DNA from: CAZVFX01 sp964626565
GTDB lineage: Bacteria; Myxococcota_A; UBA9042; CAIXZC01
DNA: 64,000 bases
NCBI GenBank assembly: GCA_964626565.1
Contig: CAZVFX010000012.1
Location: forward strand, 23,091 to 87,090
Direction of reading: 5' to 3'
Shown piece by piece: positions 20,001 to 28,100 of this stretch (position 1 is the stretch's first letter; every line of letters starts with the position of its first letter). Made by a program: the position numbers and the translations under genes. Under the pieces are notes generated by a model, which saw only the letters and a program-made list of their open reading frames with translations, was not told the DNA's origin and did no database searches.

Positions 20001-20117
20001 TACAGCGCGGCTTGTACGGGAAAACAGTGCGGTGACAACGGATGCGGCGGGGTGTGCGGCACCTGTAAAAGCGGCAAAGTATGCGACGAAGCCACCGGCA
20101 AGTGCAAGTGGCCATAG
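17010..20117 (+). CDS. Giant cysteine-rich lipoprotein 3
   Basis: A protein of about 1035 residues, the third paralog in the row. The start is uncertain: in-frame ATGs at 17010 and 17019 and a GTG at 17022 all overlap the 3' end of lipoprotein 2, which implies translational coupling. ATG 17019 with GGAG just upstream would give MVRKSITSRALLIAVLLGGC, a lipoprotein signal. After a long acidic linker (about residues 40-140) come 19 copies of the CGxDGCGG repeat and the same FPVQDFFC module, ending GKVCDEATGKCKWP. Unlike its neighbours it has no extra C-terminal domain. It is followed 18 bp later by the second kinase gene, so the lipoproteins and kinase module are probably one transcript. Function unknown. 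Confidence 0.83.
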   Translation: MERMVRKSITSRALLIAVLLGGCLDKELPLTLPDGNAIPDLRLGELGPDVPGDTGDLPGDGPLDIGDADLSDASDTDLNLSDAEPDLADGDGWLAEVDAELVADLSDIPDQVDAIDLEAGDLPADKWDSQDLAETDTPCVASCEGIDCGDDGCGGDCGACDSLQEECIEGLCVCSPACDGVECGEDGCGGSCGECQGSQELCLVGACVCVPMCEDMYCGSDGCGGSCGGCGCGEECVEAQCIFTACDGFECAADGCGGSCGECGCGEVCFNGGCVSNACANLECGDDGCGGSCGQCTGQQSICDAGTCTCIPDCGANQCGGDGCGGSCGECPGEQDICFNGTCLCIADCTGKECGEDGCGSLCAPGFCAGVQEDCVDGMCVCQPDCTGKECGPSGCGSSCGPCFDGLGCTNDTCAEGLCEFPVQDFFCNLQGVCLPSGTENPQNSCEKCQPAISKSGWTPLPDGFPCGASKVCFAGTCCDQAAGCLDKDCGDDGCGGSCGNCSGQQVCSAEGLCECVPDCTDKECGDDGCGGSCGDCLDGKLCGGGACECVPEHSDDCCGDDVCWFDSCGIQGEVVAQCPFGCVGGACDNCSPACVGKQCGPDGCGGVCGSCAGPQETCSSGQCTCVPACAGVECGDDGCGDSCGACVGPQEVCTDGLCACVPECAAKECGDDGCGGSCGSCTGLQEECSAGLCTCVPDCFGKICGEDGCGDLCGSCEDFLACTSDGCVDGACSFNINPTNCLVGGVCYDDGDLNLEVPCQQCSAGTDQDGWTVQADGIPCDGAGVCNNGSCCYPADNCTGKDCGSDGCGGMCGLCTGQEVCLNDLCQCIPDCTGKECGDDGCGGSCGICPGPQDFCSNGICNCAPECTGIECGDDGCNGSCGACPGPQDVCSSGVCTCQPDCIGKSCGDDGCTGSCGACNDGIQCTDDSCNAGTCEFLLQAGNCLISGACVPDGQVNATNVCESCQPTQSTAGYTPLPDGTSCGVSKSCYLGQCCDYSAACTGKQCGDNGCGGVCGTCKSGKVCDEATGKCKWP

Positions 20118-20135
20118 GCTGAGGAGAAGAGGTCG

Positions 20136-21914
20136 ATGAGGAAGTTTTGCCCCACATGCTTGAAAGACTGGCCCGCCTCCCTGGAAGACTGCCCTGACTG
20201 TGTAGAGAAGCTGGTGAAAGCCGAGGTGGACAACCTGGTTGGTCAGTCGCTGGACGACAAGTATGACATTATCGACGTTATCGCCCGTGGGGGGATGGGG
20301 GTCGTGTACCGAGCTCGACAGCGCTTCCTGGAACGCGAGGTGGCTTTGAAAGTGCTGCGCGGGGACCAACCGGGCGACGCGGTGGCTTCCAAGCGGTTCA
20401 TGCTGGAAGCGAGAGCCATTTCCACCCTGTCCAGTCCCTACACCGTCACCGTCTACGATTTCGGCATTGCCAACGAGGGACAACTCTACTTCACAATGGA
20501 GTTGTTGGATGGAAAGCCGCTGAACGAGGTGCTGGAACGGGAGGTGCTGGTGCCTCCCATGCGCGCGGTTCCCATGGCGCTGCAGATATGCGCGTCGCTG
20601 GCGGAAGCCCATGAGAAACGGATCTGGCACCGGGACATCAAGCCGGCCAACATCTTCGTGTTGAGAAATGCAGGCGACGGAGCGTCGGTCAAGGTGGTGG
20701 ATTTCGGCATCGCCAAAATGCAGGGTTCGGGTGAAGCGATCACCCGTCCCGGCATGATCGGAGGGACGCCGGAATACTCCAGCCCCGAGCAGGCTATGGG
20801 CGAGACGGTGGACTACCGCAGCGACATCTACTCGCTTGGGGCTACGCTTTTTCACATGCTGGCGGGCCGGCCTCCCTTTCTTGGAGACGGCAGCCGTGTG
20901 ATGATGAGTCACATCCGCGAGACCCCTCCTGATATTCGGTTGGTGGCCCAAGAGCCGGACTCCATTCCGGACGCGTTGGCAAAGACGGTGATGTGGACGT
21001 TGGAGAAGCTCCCGACCCGGCGGCCGCAATCGGCAGCGGAGCTGGCTTCAGCGCTGCGGGAGGCGTTGCCCCGGGAAGCTGAGATCCTTCCACCTGCCGG
21101 CGCCAGACCGCCGCCGCCCCCGATCTCTCTGCCGGTCCCGGACCTGGCATCGGATGACGACGAGCCGCCCACGGTTCGACAGAAGCCGCCACCGGCGGGG
21201 TCCCGGGCTGCTTCAACCTCAACCGGTCTCAAGGCGATAACCTCGAGATTCAAGGACCGGCTGTCCCCGTTCAAGGCCGGCGACACCTGGGAGGAATTTG
21301 TTACCGCGGACCTGCCGCGCTTGAGGGAGCCCCGGGGTGTCGCATTGCTGGCCTTGCTCGTCGGCGTGGTCGCGGTGGCGCTGTGGTTCTTCTGGCCGCC
21401 CGGCAACGGCGCCGACGGCGAGGGCGAGACACCCGCCGCGGCGCAGAAGGACGCGCCTGCAGGACCGTCGGACCGGCAGTTGGAGGAAGGCGTGGAGTCG
21501 GTATTCTGGGGCCCGGGGGACGAGCAAGAGCCGCAGGGAGGAAAAACCGGCGTGAGCATTGAGGAAACCGGTCGGCCCGAACCAGGCGACAACGCTCTGC
21601 CGGACGCCCCCAGGCTACCGGCGGACGGCGAGGGTACGGGCAAGCCTGCCGAGACTGCCGAGGCAGACCCGGGCGGCCCTCAAAGGGAGAAGACTACAGA
21701 TGGCCCGGGTATCGAGTCGCTTTCCATGGTCCGGGAGAAGCTCAAGAAAGAAGACCGGAAGGAAACGCGCAAGAAGACCGGGGAAGAGAATGGGAAGAAG
21801 CCGGGCAAGGGTGAGGAGCTCGCGGGCGAGGATGATTACGGGTCGATTCCCAGGCCCGGAGAGGAAGGAGACGAACGGGATGACGATTACGGAAAGATCC
21901 CGGGAGGGCGCTAG
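20136..21914 (+). CDS. Hanks-type Ser/Thr protein kinase, membrane-anchored (copy 2)
   Basis: A protein of 592 residues, paralog of the kinase at 6119-8056. It has an N-terminal zinc-ribbon-like pair (CPTC, CPDC), then a kinase domain at about residues 38-290 with GGMGVVYRA, VALKVL, HRDIKPANIFV, DFGIAK and GGTPEYSSPEQ. All catalytic residues are present. A Pro-rich linker leads to one membrane segment at about 401-420, then a low-complexity Gly/Glu/Pro tail and a Lys/Glu stretch ending in DDYGxIP repeats. These Tyr/acidic tails recur in both kinases. The TPR/PEGA gene starts one base after its stop codon. Substrates are unknown; the adjacent PEGA protein and the sigma-54 activator are the obvious candidates. 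Confidence 0.93.
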   Translation: MRKFCPTCLKDWPASLEDCPDCVEKLVKAEVDNLVGQSLDDKYDIIDVIARGGMGVVYRARQRFLEREVALKVLRGDQPGDAVASKRFMLEARAISTLSSPYTVTVYDFGIANEGQLYFTMELLDGKPLNEVLEREVLVPPMRAVPMALQICASLAEAHEKRIWHRDIKPANIFVLRNAGDGASVKVVDFGIAKMQGSGEAITRPGMIGGTPEYSSPEQAMGETVDYRSDIYSLGATLFHMLAGRPPFLGDGSRVMMSHIRETPPDIRLVAQEPDSIPDALAKTVMWTLEKLPTRRPQSAAELASALREALPREAEILPPAGARPPPPPISLPVPDLASDDDEPPTVRQKPPPAGSRAASTSTGLKAITSRFKDRLSPFKAGDTWEEFVTADLPRLREPRGVALLALLVGVVAVALWFFWPPGNGADGEGETPAAAQKDAPAGPSDRQLEEGVESVFWGPGDEQEPQGGKTGVSIEETGRPEPGDNALPDAPRLPADGEGTGKPAETAEADPGGPQREKTTDGPGIESLSMVREKLKKEDRKETRKKTGEENGKKPGKGEELAGEDDYGSIPRPGEEGDERDDDYGKIPGGR

Positions 21915-21915
21915 C

Positions 21916-23091
21916 ATGTTGAGATGGGTGGGTGCGTGTGTGCTTCTGATCCTGGTGGCCTCAACGCCGGTGGTGTACGGCCAGGAAGGCCCGGACACGG
22001 CCGACCTCAACACCAAGGCCATTGAACTGTCGAAACAGGGCGCATTCCTGGAAGCCATTGAGATCTGGCGCACCCTTATCGAACGGGAAGGCGACCAGTA
22101 CCGATATGCGTCCGTGCTGTACATGAACGTGGGGCGCAACTACCAGAAGCTGGAAAATCACGCCCAGGCGTGGTGGTATCTGGACCGCAGCATCAAGCTG
22201 AGCGACGGCAGGTCCAAGAAGGCGACACGGTGGCGCACCGAAGTTGAGGCGAATCTGAAGCCAGGCAATGTCCTGGTGGAGTTGGAGGTGCTTGAGCCTG
22301 GAGCGAGGCTGATTGTGCAGGAAGGGGAAAAGCTGCGCGGCTACCCGTTGCCCGCCATGTGGTGGTTTCCCGCCGGAGAGCACGCCCTGACCCTCCGTTC
22401 GGACAAGCACGGCCTGGTGCAGCGCAAGATCAAGGTTGCTGCAGACAGCACCACTTTCCGTCTGAGCATGAAGGAGCAGCCTAAGCCCGGAGTTCTCGTG
22501 GTAGAACCGAAGCCGGCAGCAGCAAAAGTCTCGGTGGGAAAAGAGCCCGCCGTGACCGGGCGTTTTGAGGGAAGTCTTCCGCCGGGCAAAGTGGTAGTGA
22601 CGGTGGAAGCTGAAGGGCATCAGTCGTGGCGCGGAGAAGCGGACGTGGCGCCGGGTGGCGTGACGGTGCTAAGGCCCGAACTGATCCCCCTTCGCCCGGT
22701 GGAGCCGGAAGGGGGCAGGATCTCGGTGCTCTCCTGGAGCCTGCTGGGCGCGGGAGCGGCCATGATGGTGGCCGGCGGCGGCACCATGTGGGCTGCCAGC
22801 AGCAACCTGGACGACCTCAAGTCGGAGTTCCGGGACAAATACCCGGACTTCGACAACGCACCCCCCAACAGCGCGATCAGAGAGGATTGGAACTCCCGGG
22901 TGGACGACGAGGTGGACCCTCTGGAATACAGCAGCTATGCGCTGTGGGGCGCGGGCGCCTTGTGCGCCGGCGCGGCCGGAGTCCTCATCTACCTCGACAT
23001 GACAACGGAGCCGGCCGGGGGAAACGTGGGCGTCGTTCCCGTGGCCACCACCGCGGGCGAATATGGATTCAGCATGCAGTTTGTTTTCTAA
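21916..23091 (+). CDS. TPR/PEGA-like exported membrane protein (copy 2)
   Basis: A predicted protein of 391 residues from the ATG at 21916, one base after the kinase stop. The frame is open far upstream, but that part overlaps the kinase gene. Layout as in copy 1: signal peptide (MLRWVGACVLLILVAST, cleaved near VYGQ), TPR-like segment (LNTKAIELSKQGAFLEAIEIW), PEGA-like beta domains (PGKVVVTVEAEGHQSW) and two hydrophobic C-terminal segments around a polar loop. The tight coupling to the kinase gene supports a shared function in sensing or stabilising the envelope. No catalytic residues were seen. Confidence 0.8.
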   Translation: MLRWVGACVLLILVASTPVVYGQEGPDTADLNTKAIELSKQGAFLEAIEIWRTLIEREGDQYRYASVLYMNVGRNYQKLENHAQAWWYLDRSIKLSDGRSKKATRWRTEVEANLKPGNVLVELEVLEPGARLIVQEGEKLRGYPLPAMWWFPAGEHALTLRSDKHGLVQRKIKVAADSTTFRLSMKEQPKPGVLVVEPKPAAAKVSVGKEPAVTGRFEGSLPPGKVVVTVEAEGHQSWRGEADVAPGGVTVLRPELIPLRPVEPEGGRISVLSWSLLGAGAAMMVAGGGTMWAASSNLDDLKSEFRDKYPDFDNAPPNSAIREDWNSRVDDEVDPLEYSSYALWGAGALCAGAAGVLIYLDMTTEPAGGNVGVVPVATTAGEYGFSMQFVF

Positions 23092-23106
23092 CTCCTGGAG
23101 AGTGGT

Positions 23107-24933
23107 TTGAAAGACGAGAAGAAGACCAGGGAAGAGCTCATCGAAGAGATGGTCGAACTGCGCCAGAGGGTAGACTACCTCGAGAACCTGGTTACCGAAA
23201 GCCGGGGAGGGGCAGGCGAAACAGTGGAAGAGTCGCGAGAGCGATTCCGAACCCTGTTCGAGACTGCTGCGGAAGGAATCCTCAGCATAGACATCGAAAC
23301 GAGGCAGTTCAGATACGCAAATCCCGCGGCGGCCCGCATGTTGGATTATTCCATTGAAGAGCTGAAAGGGATGCAACTTGAGCAACTCTATCCGGTCGCC
23401 AAGGTGGACTACCTGCTGGCCGAATTCGACGCCCAGGCCGCGGGCGAGAAGGGCAGCCTGGACGCGGTACCGTGTGTGCGCAAGGATGGAGGCATTATCT
23501 ATGTCGACGTTATCGCCACCCTGGGGGTCGTGGCCGGACGGGAGTGCGTCATAAACTTCTGCCGGGACGTTACCGAGCGCAAGCTGGCGGATGAGGAGAT
23601 CGCCCTCATCAAGTCCGAGTTGGAGCGCAGCCGGGACGCCATGCTGTCCATCATCAACCACCTGCGGCTGGTGAGCGCTCTCATCGATGAAAGGGGAAAA
23701 GTCACTTTCCTCAGTGATACAGGATTCGCCGTGCTGAGACTCGAACCGGAGGAGGTGCACGGGAGGGCTTGGGAGAAGGTGTTCCCTTTGAAGGAGAGCG
23801 ACCGCACACAGATAAGGGCGATGGCGCGCCTTCCGGCCGACCGGCGCACCCGGGTGCCGGTAATCATTGAGAGCCGCAGTGCCCGTCGGTACTGGATGGA
23901 CATCGAGGTTGTGGACGATCCCCGCCAGCCCGGAGGGGGCACGATCTTCTTCATGTATGACATGACCGAAGTCCGCGATCTGAGACAACGCCTGGAAAAG
24001 GAAGTCGGATTCCACGATCTTGTCGGCCGCAGCGAAGTAATGCAGTCACTGTTCAAGCAGATCGGTTCAGTGGCGGCGGTGGACTGGACGGTGCTCATTG
24101 AAGGGGAAACCGGCACCGGCAAGGAGCTGGTTTCACGCGCAATCCACGAGGCCAGCGCGCGGCGGAACAGACCCTTTGTTCCGGTGAACTGTGCAGGCCT
24201 TACCGACTCACTGCTGCAAAGCCAGCTTTTCGGGCACAAACGTGGGGCTTTTACAGGCGCTGTTTCCGACCAGAAGGGGGTTTTCGAAGAGGCCGACGGC
24301 GGCACCATATTCCTGGATGAAATCGGTGATATCTCGGTGAACGTACAAACCAGTCTGCTGAGAGTTATCGAAACCATGGAGTTCACCCGACTGGGGGATT
24401 CACGCCCGCACAAGGTGGACGTTCGCATCGTGGCTGCGACCAACCGCGACTTGAAGCGGGCTGCCAAGGCCGGCGACTTCAGATCCGACCTCTTGTTCCG
24501 CCTGCGGGGAATCAGGGTGGCGCTGCCGCCCCTGTCTTCCCGCCGCGAAGATATTCCGCTGCTGGCAGGAGAGTTCCTGCATCAGGGGGCCGCTTCCACG
24601 GGAAGGCGCGTCACTGAGATGAGCGAAGACGCCATGCGGGTCCTGCTGCGTTACCATTGGCCGGGCAACGTGCGCCAGTTGAAGAGTGCAGTGGAGTATG
24701 CGTTGGTGCATGCCGAAGGCCCCATCATCCACGTGCATGACCTCCCCGTAGAGTTGCTGGAGCCCGCTTCCGGCGTCTCCGTGGACCTGGCTTACTCCGA
24801 CCTGGGGGAGAGGGAGCGCTACCTGGCCGCGCTGAGAGACGCCAACGGCAACCGCTCGGAGGCTGCCCGCCTGCTGGGCGTAAGCCGCGCCACCTTCTAC
24901 CGCCACCTGGAGAGACTAGGGATAGCAGACTAG
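23107..24933 (+). CDS. PAS-PAS-AAA+-Fis sigma-54-dependent transcriptional activator
   Basis: A protein of 608 residues starting with TTG, 15 bp after the PEGA gene, with GGAGAG upstream. An N-terminal coiled coil (about 1-30) leads to two PAS-like sensor domains (about 48-165 and 175-290). The sigma-54 activator AAA+ domain (about 305-530) has Walker A GETGTGKE (about 333), the sigma-54 contact loop GAFTGA (380-385), and Walker B-like GGTIFLDEIGDI. A Fis-type helix-turn-helix ends the protein (NRSEAARLLGVSRATFYRHL). There is no receiver domain, so control is likely through PAS ligands, partners or phosphorylation. A strong sigma-54 promoter and repeated GAGACA sites lie just downstream, before the DUF11 gene, the probable target. 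Confidence 0.95.
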   Translation: MKDEKKTREELIEEMVELRQRVDYLENLVTESRGGAGETVEESRERFRTLFETAAEGILSIDIETRQFRYANPAAARMLDYSIEELKGMQLEQLYPVAKVDYLLAEFDAQAAGEKGSLDAVPCVRKDGGIIYVDVIATLGVVAGRECVINFCRDVTERKLADEEIALIKSELERSRDAMLSIINHLRLVSALIDERGKVTFLSDTGFAVLRLEPEEVHGRAWEKVFPLKESDRTQIRAMARLPADRRTRVPVIIESRSARRYWMDIEVVDDPRQPGGGTIFFMYDMTEVRDLRQRLEKEVGFHDLVGRSEVMQSLFKQIGSVAAVDWTVLIEGETGTGKELVSRAIHEASARRNRPFVPVNCAGLTDSLLQSQLFGHKRGAFTGAVSDQKGVFEEADGGTIFLDEIGDISVNVQTSLLRVIETMEFTRLGDSRPHKVDVRIVAATNRDLKRAAKAGDFRSDLLFRLRGIRVALPPLSSRREDIPLLAGEFLHQGAASTGRRVTEMSEDAMRVLLRYHWPGNVRQLKSAVEYALVHAEGPIIHVHDLPVELLEPASGVSVDLAYSDLGERERYLAALRDANGNRSEAARLLGVSRATFYRHLERLGIAD

Positions 24934-24940
24934 CCCCCCC

Positions 24941-24979
24941 TGTCTCACAAATGAGACACCCGAGACACCGCTGAGACAC
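24941..24979. promoter_or_regulatory. Putative enhancer (upstream activating) sites for the sigma-54 activator
   Basis: A perfect inverted repeat TGTCTCA-CAAA-TGAGACA (24941-24958) is followed by two more half-sites, CGAGACAC (24961-24968) and TGAGACAC (24972-24979). They lie about 110-145 bp upstream of the sigma-54 promoter, the usual distance for activator binding and DNA looping. Confidence 0.6.
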
Positions 24980-25000
24980 TCGCCGGACAGGCGGCGGGCA

Positions 25001-25016
25001 TGTGCGAAAGCGCACA
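25001..25016. promoter_or_regulatory. Second palindrome between enhancer and sigma-54 promoter
   Basis: TGTGCG-AAAG-CGCACA is a perfect 6-bp inverted repeat with a 4-bp centre. It differs from the GAGACA sites, so it could bind another regulator. Confidence 0.3.
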
Positions 25017-25084
25017 CCCCGGTCGCGCATTTTTCCGATCTTCTCGTGGACGGATTCAGCAGGACAAGCTGTCACACCTCCCGC

Positions 25085-25100
25085 TGGCATGCCCCTTGCA
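25085..25100 (+). promoter_or_regulatory. Sigma-54 (RpoN) promoter for the DUF11-repeat protein gene
   Basis: TGGCATGCCCCTTGCA matches the sigma-54 consensus TGGCACG-N4-TTGCW, with the invariant GG (-24) and GC (-12) at correct spacing. It lies 89 bp before the ATG at 25189 and directly downstream of a sigma-54 activator gene. Confidence 0.75.
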
Positions 25101-25188
25101 GCTAGCCGGACCGCTGAGAGATTTGTTCTTGAAGGAGAAAGAAGCAAGTGAATTGCCCAAGTGTTCCCCAAGGAGGAGGTCAGTGAAT

Positions 25189-28100
25189 ATGTTACAGCGC
25201 GTCGTCTGCCCAGCACTATCAATCCTACTGCTCACGTTGTTTTTTGGGGCGACCGCCCTCGCCCAGCCGGTAGTAGACGGCTATGTAGTGGACCCCGTGA
25301 CCGGGGTCGTGGAAGCGCCATACGTAGTGCAAGGCATCACGTATACGCAGGACCAGGCCACCGGCGATTTCTCCGGCTACCTGTATCGTGCAGAGACCGC
25401 TACTGAGTTGTACTTCGCGTTTGCCCAGAGCGTGCACATAAACGACAACACCTACGGGGCGAACAGCATCGACTGGCCCAAGAAGTTTGGACACCGGCTG
25501 AGGGACCTGCTGAACAGCGAGCACGCCAAGGTGATGATGTATGATTGCCAGGACAACCTGGTGCTCGAGTATTACCTTGACTATGCAACTCGGGACAAGA
25601 GCACGGGAGAGGTGTTCTGCTGGGGCCCTGCCGGGACCGACGGGATCATGCTGTTGGGAGACCCTGCCCATATCACGGGCGCGTCGTCATCTCTGGTCTG
25701 GAACTGGAACCTGGCCGTGCCGTCCTGGCCGAACAAGGCCACGCTCAGCCCGCCGCGGGTACCGACCAACAGCTATGACCCGGGAACCACCGTAGACCCG
25801 AACTATCCCTGGATCTATGAATTGGTGTACGAATGGAGCGTGTCCAAAGCAGCGTTCCCGGGTGGATGCTTCGGAAGGCTGGAGATCCTCGAGGTCCACA
25901 ACTCCCCTCTGAAGACCGCCACCAACCCGGTTCCGATTCCGGTACTCGTGGTTGCGAAGGAAGCGGATCCCCCGAGTGGCACAACTGTCATCGCGGGCGA
26001 TACCATTCTGTTTACGGTCAGCTACTACAACCCGGGACCGGCCTCGCTTACCGACGTCGTCATAACCGATGCTATCGACATCAATCTCACCGATATCGTG
26101 CCCATGAACGGAGGCGTCTACGACGAGGTGTCCCGCACCATCACGTGGCCCACGATCCCGGTGTTGGCCGGCGGCGAGTCCGGCCACGTGCAATTCACTG
26201 CGGTTGTGGAGCCTCTCTCGCCTTCTGAGGAGATCATCTATAACCAGGCGGTTTTCACCACTCCCGACCTGCCCACCCCGGCAGAAACCAACGTAACCGA
26301 GCATCCCCTGGTGCATACTCCGGACCTGGCGGTGGCGAAGGCCTGCCCCCCTCTGATCCTCACCGGCGAGACGGCAACCTACACTATCACCGTGGACAAC
26401 CTCGGTTTCGGCACCGCAGACGCAGTGATCCTTACAGACACGCTGCCCGCGCAGGTGAGCTTCATAGACGCGACACCGGCGCCGGCTTCCGTTGCCGGCC
26501 AGGTCCTTACTTTCGATCTGGGCAGTTTCGCCTACGGGCAATCCGGCACGGTGACGATCAATGTGATGGTGGACGGCACCTCCGGGCTTGCGGTCAACTC
26601 CGTCGCGGTTTCGACCCCCACGGTGGAAGGGGGCGAGGGCTCCAGCAACAACTTCGATAGCTGCAGCTCCGAGCTGCAAGGGGCCGACGTCTACGTGTTC
26701 AAGACCTGCCCGGCGGAAATTGCAGCCGGGGTCCAGGCCACCTACAGCATCGAGGCGGGAAACAGCGGCACCGCCACGGCCAATTCGGTGGTGGTAACCG
26801 ACACTCTGCCGGCTGGGGCCAACCTGCTCAACGCCATTCCGGCACCTTCCTCAATCAACGGCCAGACGCTGACTTTTGACCTGGGAGACCTGACAGCCGG
26901 AGAGGTACGAAACATCACCATCGACTTTGACACCTCGCTCACTTCCGGCACGCTGGTCAACCAGGTTTCCGTCGCTTCTTCGTCGTCGGAAGGCGGCCAG
27001 GGAGACCTCAACAACTCAGACGAATGCAGCTCCACTGCAACCGCTCCCGACCTGGCCGTAACCAAGAATTGCCCGGCGGACATGGTGGCGGGTCAGGGCG
27101 CCAGCTACCTGCTGAGAGTCGACAACATCGGTTCTGCTCCGGCTGAGGGCGTGGTCCTCACCGACACCCTCCCCGACGGGATTTCCTTTGTTTCCGCAAT
27201 TCCGGCCCCTTCATCGGTTGTGGGTCAGACTCTGACTTTCGATCTCGGTTCGCTTGATGCCGGCGTTACGGCCAACGTCACCATCGAAGTGCAAGCTGTT
27301 GCCACGGCCGGCAGTGCAACCAACCTGGCGTCCGCGACCACCGACAGCATCGAGGGTGGCGCGGGGTCGGCAAACAACAGCGACTCCTGTACCTCCGACT
27401 TCCTCGCACCGGACGTTGGCGTGAGCAAGACCTGCCCCGTGGACATGACTGCCGGGTTGGATGCTGCCTACACGATCCTGGTCACCAACAGCGGCACGGC
27501 GACCGCGGCCAACGTCGTAGTGAACGACGTCCTGCCCGACGGCGTCTCCTTTGTTTCCGCAGTCCCGGCGCCTTCCAGTGTTGCAGGCCAGACAATCAGC
27601 TTCTCCCTTGGCGATCTGGCTGCCGGGGCCAGTGCCACCATCACCATCGCGGTAACACCCCTGGCCACGGAAGGGACAACTACCAACACGGCATCGGCAG
27701 CGACCGACAGCGTGGAAGGCGGTCAGGGGAGTGCGAACAACGCCGATTCCTGTTCCTCCAGCTTCCTTTCCCCCGACCTTTCCCTGACGAAAGCCTGCCC
27801 CATCGATATGATCGCAGGTGAAAACGCCAGCTACACCTTGACGGTGGCCAACGCCGGCACGGCCGGAGCGACCAACGTGGTACTGATCGACGCCTTGCCT
27901 GCGGAAGTCGCATTTATCAGCGCAATCCCCGCTCCGGCTTCAGTAGTCGGCCAGGATTTGACGTTCAATCTGGGCGATCTGGCTGCAGGGGCAAGCACCA
28001 CCGTAACCATCAACGTGACGGTCACCGCCACGAGCGGCACCGCCCTCAACAGCGCTTCCTTGAGTACCGAAAGCATGGAAGGTGGTCTGGGCCTCGCCAA

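Noticed and set aside
9780..20070. Regularly spaced DNA repeats that might suggest a CRISPR-like or satellite array
   Set aside because: The periodicity is the in-frame cysteine repeat; units vary and have no spacer/repeat structure, and no cas genes were seen.
21559..21915. Upstream extension of the second TPR/PEGA gene into the kinase gene
   Set aside because: It overlaps the kinase coding tail by more than 350 bp, is Arg/Lys-rich, and lacks any signal peptide; the ATG at 21916 starts one.
25000..25188. Upstream extension of the DUF11 gene to the first in-frame ATG at 25000
   Set aside because: It would place the sigma-54 promoter and palindrome inside coding sequence and hide the signal peptide. 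The ATG at 25189 has AGGAGGAGGT upstream and starts a clean signal peptide.
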